Part shown: positions 5,254-8,010 of the stretch, one piece after another
How positions within the stretch are numbered: the stretch's first letter is position 1
Layout of the letters: every line of letters starts with the position of its first letter
Assembly (NCBI GenBank): GCA_031274985.1
Contig: JAISPK010000068.1
Coordinates: forward strand, 1 to 8,010
Direction: 5' to 3'
Source of the DNA: Coriobacteriales bacterium
GTDB lineage: Bacteria; Actinomycetota; Coriobacteriia; Coriobacteriales; UBA8131
DNA length: 8,010 nt
The notes under the pieces: generated by a model
What the model saw: only the letters and a program-made list of their open reading frames with translations
Told to the model about the DNA's origin: nothing
Database searches by the model: none
Program-made: the position numbers and the translations under genes

Positions 5254-6054
5254 GTGGCATGTCCCAGAAAACCATTAGCTCAGGTATTTAAGGATCCGCC
5301 TGCTCAATTGGATCCGGCCCTCCTCGATACCGAGCGGATACCTGCCCACATTGCTGTCATTATGGATGGCAATGGGCGATGGGCCGTTGAGCACAACAAG
5401 CGCCGCGCCGCCGGGCACAAAGCGGGGATAAAGGGCGTGCGCGAGCTCATTCGCACGTGCTCGGACATTGGCATTGATTATCTGACCATCTATTCCTTTT
5501 CCACCGAAAACTGGAGCAGGCCGCGCGCCGAGGTAAAGGGCCTTATGGAGCTGTTTGCCTCCACGATGGCTGCGGAGTTGGCCGCTATGCACGATGAGGG
5601 CGTGCGGATCCGCATCATCGGTGACGTAACGGAGCTACCCAAGCGCACGCGGGAGATCTTTCAGGGTGCGGTTGATCAGACCAGCGGCAATAAGGGTATG
5701 ACCCTTGTTATTGCGGTGAATTACGGCTCCCGACTCGAGATCGTTCAGGCGGCTCGTACCCTTGCAACGCTGGCGCTGCGCGGAGAGTTGACTGCAGAGC
5801 AGCTGAGCGCATTGGACGAAAGCAGTTTTGCTGACTATCTGGAAACCAGCGGCATTCCTGACCCCGACCTGCTGATTCGCACGAGCGGCGAATATCGCCT
5901 CTCTAACTTTTTGCTCTACCAAAGCGCTTACAGCGAGTTGTATATAACCCAGATACTCTGGCCTGATTTTGACCGGTTTGAGCTGCTTCGCGCACTCCTC
6001 GATTACCAGTTACGCAAGAGACGATTTGGCAATGTAGGGAGCAGCGATGACTAA
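5254..6054 (+). CDS. uppS: Polyprenyl (undecaprenyl) diphosphate synthase, cis type
   Basis: UppS adds isopentenyl units in cis to farnesyl diphosphate to form undecaprenyl diphosphate, the lipid carrier for peptidoglycan and other envelope polymers. The 266-residue protein has the metal-binding catalytic motif MDGNGRWA (37-44, Asp38), RAAGHKAGIKGVRE (51-64), and YSFSTENWSRP (80-90). Further on are VIAVNYGSRLEI (152-163) and the substrate-binding block PDPDLLIRTSGEYRLSNFLL (202-221) with AYSELYIT (225-232). All key residues are present. The N-terminus has about 18 to 20 residues more than strictly needed before the conserved IPAHIAVIMDG, which is usual in actinobacteria. Chain length (C55 or shorter) cannot be told by eye. 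Its end overlaps cdsA by 8 bases, which implies translational coupling. Confidence 0.96.
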   Translation: MACPRKPLAQVFKDPPAQLDPALLDTERIPAHIAVIMDGNGRWAVEHNKRRAAGHKAGIKGVRELIRTCSDIGIDYLTIYSFSTENWSRPRAEVKGLMELFASTMAAELAAMHDEGVRIRIIGDVTELPKRTREIFQGAVDQTSGNKGMTLVIAVNYGSRLEIVQAARTLATLALRGELTAEQLSALDESSFADYLETSGIPDPDLLIRTSGEYRLSNFLLYQSAYSELYITQILWPDFDRFELLRALLDYQLRKRRFGNVGSSDD

Positions 6055-6871
6055 AAGAGTGGTTACCGGGTTGCTCATTGCGCTCACCACGATTGTCTTT
6101 ATTCTGGCTCATCCGCTGGTTACCGCGCTCTTTTTGGCGGCGCTCTCCGGCATTTGTGCGTGGGAGTTCTACGCGATGCTGCGCTCTGACGCCAAGCTTC
6201 CCAATGAGATCATCGGAACTGCCGCGGCTGCCCTGTATCCGCTGAGTTACTATTTCCTGGGCTTTTCCGGCATCCTCTCGCTCACGACGTTATTCGCGCT
6301 GGCGCTGCTCATCTGGTACGTTTTTTACACGAGCGCCCGCATTACTGACGTGGCGGTGACCCTCTTTGGCGCGCTCTATACCGGCTTGATGCTCACCAGC
6401 CTTATCCTCATTCGCCAGATCCCCCCGGCCGATCCGGACTTATTCCTGCCCGAGATATGGGGCGGAGTACTGGTGCTCATCGTTGTCTTCAGCACCTTTG
6501 CCAATGATGCAGCCGCCTATTTTGTGGGGAGTAAGTTTGGCAAGCACAAGATGGCTCCGCGCATCTCACCGGCAAAGTCGTGGGAAGGCTTTCTTGCGGG
6601 TTTGGTTGCTTCGGTTGCTGTCTGGTGCTTGGTTTTGCTCGTTCCCGGGTTTACGCTGGGTTGGGGCTGGGTCATTTTTGGCGGCATCCTCTGTGGATGG
6701 ATCGGTATTCTCGGCGATCTGGTCGAGTCGCGCATCAAGCGTTCTACCGGCCACAAGGACTCCAGCAATCTCCTGCCCGGGCACGGTGGATTCCTGGACC
6801 GTGTGGACTCTTTGATCTTAGTGGGGGCTGCGGCCTCCATCCTCCTGCGCTTTGCCGGCGCCATAGGCTAG
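6047..6871 (+). CDS. cdsA: Phosphatidate cytidylyltransferase (CDP-diacylglycerol synthase)
   Basis: CdsA is an integral membrane enzyme joining CTP and phosphatidic acid to CDP-diacylglycerol, the branch point to phosphatidylglycerol, cardiolipin and phosphatidylinositol-type lipids. The 274-residue protein has about eight hydrophobic stretches starting at residue 5. The C-terminal half holds FANDAAAYFVGSKFGKHK (151-168), ISPAKSWEG (173-181), and the family signature from SRIKRS through GHKDSSNLLPGHGGFLDRVDS (228-255). The HKD, HGG and DRVD residues that bind metal and substrate are intact. AGGGAG (6036-6041), five bases before ATG 6047, lies inside the uppS end, and the two frames overlap 8 bases. 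dxr follows after an 8-base gap. The family order uppS-cdsA-dxr is widespread and supports the call. Confidence 0.97.
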   Translation: MTKRVVTGLLIALTTIVFILAHPLVTALFLAALSGICAWEFYAMLRSDAKLPNEIIGTAAAALYPLSYYFLGFSGILSLTTLFALALLIWYVFYTSARITDVAVTLFGALYTGLMLTSLILIRQIPPADPDLFLPEIWGGVLVLIVVFSTFANDAAAYFVGSKFGKHKMAPRISPAKSWEGFLAGLVASVAVWCLVLLVPGFTLGWGWVIFGGILCGWIGILGDLVESRIKRSTGHKDSSNLLPGHGGFLDRVDSLILVGAAASILLRFAGAIG

Positions 6872-6879
6872 GGTGAAGT

Positions 6880-7980
6880 ATGTCTGAAACTCCACTCAAG
6901 GTAGTCATTCTCGGATCGACCGGCTCTATCGGTTGTCAGGCAGTGGAAATATGCGCTCAGTATCCTGACCGACTTGAGGTAGTGGCGCTGGCTGCTCATT
7001 CCAGCAAGAAGCTGCTTGCTGCACAAGCGGCCGAGCTGGGGGTTGCCCGGACGGTTCTCTCTCAAGTCGACGGACCCGGGGCATTGGTGGAGCTTGCTGA
7101 GTTGCCTGAGGCTGATCTTGTGCTCAACGCTCTGGTCGGTGCCGCCGGTGTCGAGGCCAGTTACGCCACCCTCAAAGCCGGCAAGACCCTTGCCCTGGCT
7201 AATAAGGAATCAATGGTGGTGGCAGGCGATTTGCTGATGCCGCTGGCCAGACCCGGACAACTCTTGCCGGTTGATTCAGAGCACGCTGCACTCTTCCAGT
7301 GCTTGCTGGGAGAGGACACCAGCGAGGTTACCAATCTCTGGATAACCGCCAGCGGTGGGCCTTTCAGAGGGCGCAAGAGAAACGACCTGCTTGCGGTAAC
7401 CCGCGCAGAGGCGCTCGCTCACCCCAATTGGAGCATGGGCGCTAAGATTTCGATAGACTCGGCTACCCTCATGAACAAGGGTCTGGAGGTCATCGAGGCA
7501 CATCATCTCTTTGCTCTTCCCTATAGCCGGATCAAGGTGGTTCAGCATCCGCAGAGCTGCATACACTCGCTGGTAGAATACGTGGACGGGAGCTTTAAAG
7601 CACACCTGGGTGTGACCGATATGCGCATTCCCATACAGTACGCTCTGAGTTATCCACGCCGCTGGCCTGCGGCCTTTGACGCGTCCCTTGACCTTTGTGA
7701 GCTCGGTAGCCTGGACTTCTCCCGTCCGGACACAGAGACTTTTGGCTGCCTGCGGCTCGCGATGGAGGCAGGTGAGGCCGGCGGCACACTGCCCTGCGTC
7801 CTCAACGCTGCCAACGAGGTGGCGGTTGCCGCCTTCCTGAACAGTCAGATAGGATTTTTGGATATAGAGCGCATCGTTGAGACCTGCTTGGCTGGCCATT
7901 GCCGCGAGGATGTGGTTTCAATTGAACAGCTTCTGGCTGTAGACGCCGAGACCCGCGCAAAAGCAACCGAACTTCTCTAG
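6880..7980 (+). CDS. dxr: 1-deoxy-D-xylulose 5-phosphate reductoisomerase
   Basis: Dxr converts 1-deoxyxylulose 5-phosphate to 2-C-methylerythritol 4-phosphate with NADPH and a divalent metal, the first committed step of the MEP isoprenoid pathway that feeds UppS. The 366-residue protein is soluble. It has the NADPH fold motif LGSTGSIG (11-18), LANKESMV (106-113), and the metal ligands in PVDSEHAALFQ (Asp132, Glu134). Further motifs are ASGGPFRG (157-164), HPNWSMGAKI (181-190) and IDSATLMNKGLE (192-203). By alignment with the E. coli enzyme, His181, Ser194, Asn199, Lys200 and Glu203 are substrate or metal residues. The C-terminal helical domain follows. It is slightly shorter than usual (about 380-400) but has a natural end, TAG at 7978. 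The ribosome binding site AGGGTGA (6870-6876) overlaps the cdsA stop. Confidence 0.97.
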   Translation: MSETPLKVVILGSTGSIGCQAVEICAQYPDRLEVVALAAHSSKKLLAAQAAELGVARTVLSQVDGPGALVELAELPEADLVLNALVGAAGVEASYATLKAGKTLALANKESMVVAGDLLMPLARPGQLLPVDSEHAALFQCLLGEDTSEVTNLWITASGGPFRGRKRNDLLAVTRAEALAHPNWSMGAKISIDSATLMNKGLEVIEAHHLFALPYSRIKVVQHPQSCIHSLVEYVDGSFKAHLGVTDMRIPIQYALSYPRRWPAAFDASLDLCELGSLDFSRPDTETFGCLRLAMEAGEAGGTLPCVLNAANEVAVAAFLNSQIGFLDIERIVETCLAGHCREDVVSIEQLLAVDAETRAKATELL

Positions 7981-7987
7981 GCTGAGC

Positions 7988-8010
7988 GGGGCAGGGGGGT
8001 GGGGGGGGGG
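7988..8010. repeat. G-rich end with a ten-G run
   Basis: Four G, then CA, six G, T and ten G finish the window right after the dxr stop. The composition is unlike everything before it. A sequencing or assembly artefact at a contig end is the likely cause, so bases after about 7987 should not be trusted. Confidence 0.7.

Noticed and set aside
7276..7899. Long open frame on the - strand inside dxr (207 codons)
   Set aside because: It lies wholly opposite a gene with every catalytic motif intact, and its product shows no recognisable fold or motif. It is a shadow of biased codon use.
7988..8010. G-quadruplex motif
   Set aside because: The spacing of the G-runs could fit, but the position at the very end and the growing run length are better explained by an artefact.
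1..8010. Mobile element, CRISPR array, tRNA, rRNA or defence system
   Set aside because: No transposase, integrase, spaced direct repeats, cloverleaf or defence-type protein is seen in either strand; nearly all of the window is accounted for by housekeeping genes.

Overview
The window is a block of bacterial housekeeping genes, all read from the + strand. It suggests an actinomycete-lineage bacterium, most likely of the class Coriobacteriia. This is inferred from the DivIVA-like coiled-coil gene next to a DUF177/YceD gene, the S2 protein with a long acidic tail, the moderately high G+C, and the order rpsB-tsf-pyrH-frr-uppS-cdsA-dxr. Genus cannot be fixed by eye.

Region 1-1737: after an unresolved left edge and a probable extended -10 promoter come three genes. 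They are a coiled-coil protein (180-650), a DUF177/YceD-family protein (777-1319) and a small four-helix membrane protein of unknown function (1366-1737). The 126-base gap between the first two is rich in inverted repeats that can pair in mutually exclusive ways. Region 1738-1913 is a roughly 160-base leader with a near-consensus extended -10 element. It leads into rpsB (1914-2858) and tsf (2908-3780), closed by a good intrinsic terminator at 3825-3859.

Region 3860-7980: pyrH, frr, uppS, cdsA and dxr follow with short gaps or overlap and look like one transcription unit. They join translation (S2, EF-Ts, ribosome recycling factor), pyrimidine nucleotide supply (UMP kinase), and lipid and wall precursor synthesis. 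In that last group Dxr starts the MEP isoprenoid pathway, UppS makes the undecaprenyl carrier, and CdsA makes CDP-diacylglycerol. All enzyme signature motifs are intact. The final 23 bases are G-rich and end in ten G, which looks like a contig end or sequencing artefact.

I see no mobile element, CRISPR array, tRNA, rRNA or clearly new multi-gene system. The points worth a second look are the competing stems before the DUF177 gene, the rpsB leader, the altered C-terminus of the DUF177 protein, the unnamed membrane protein, and the junction between the division-type genes and the rpsB operon.
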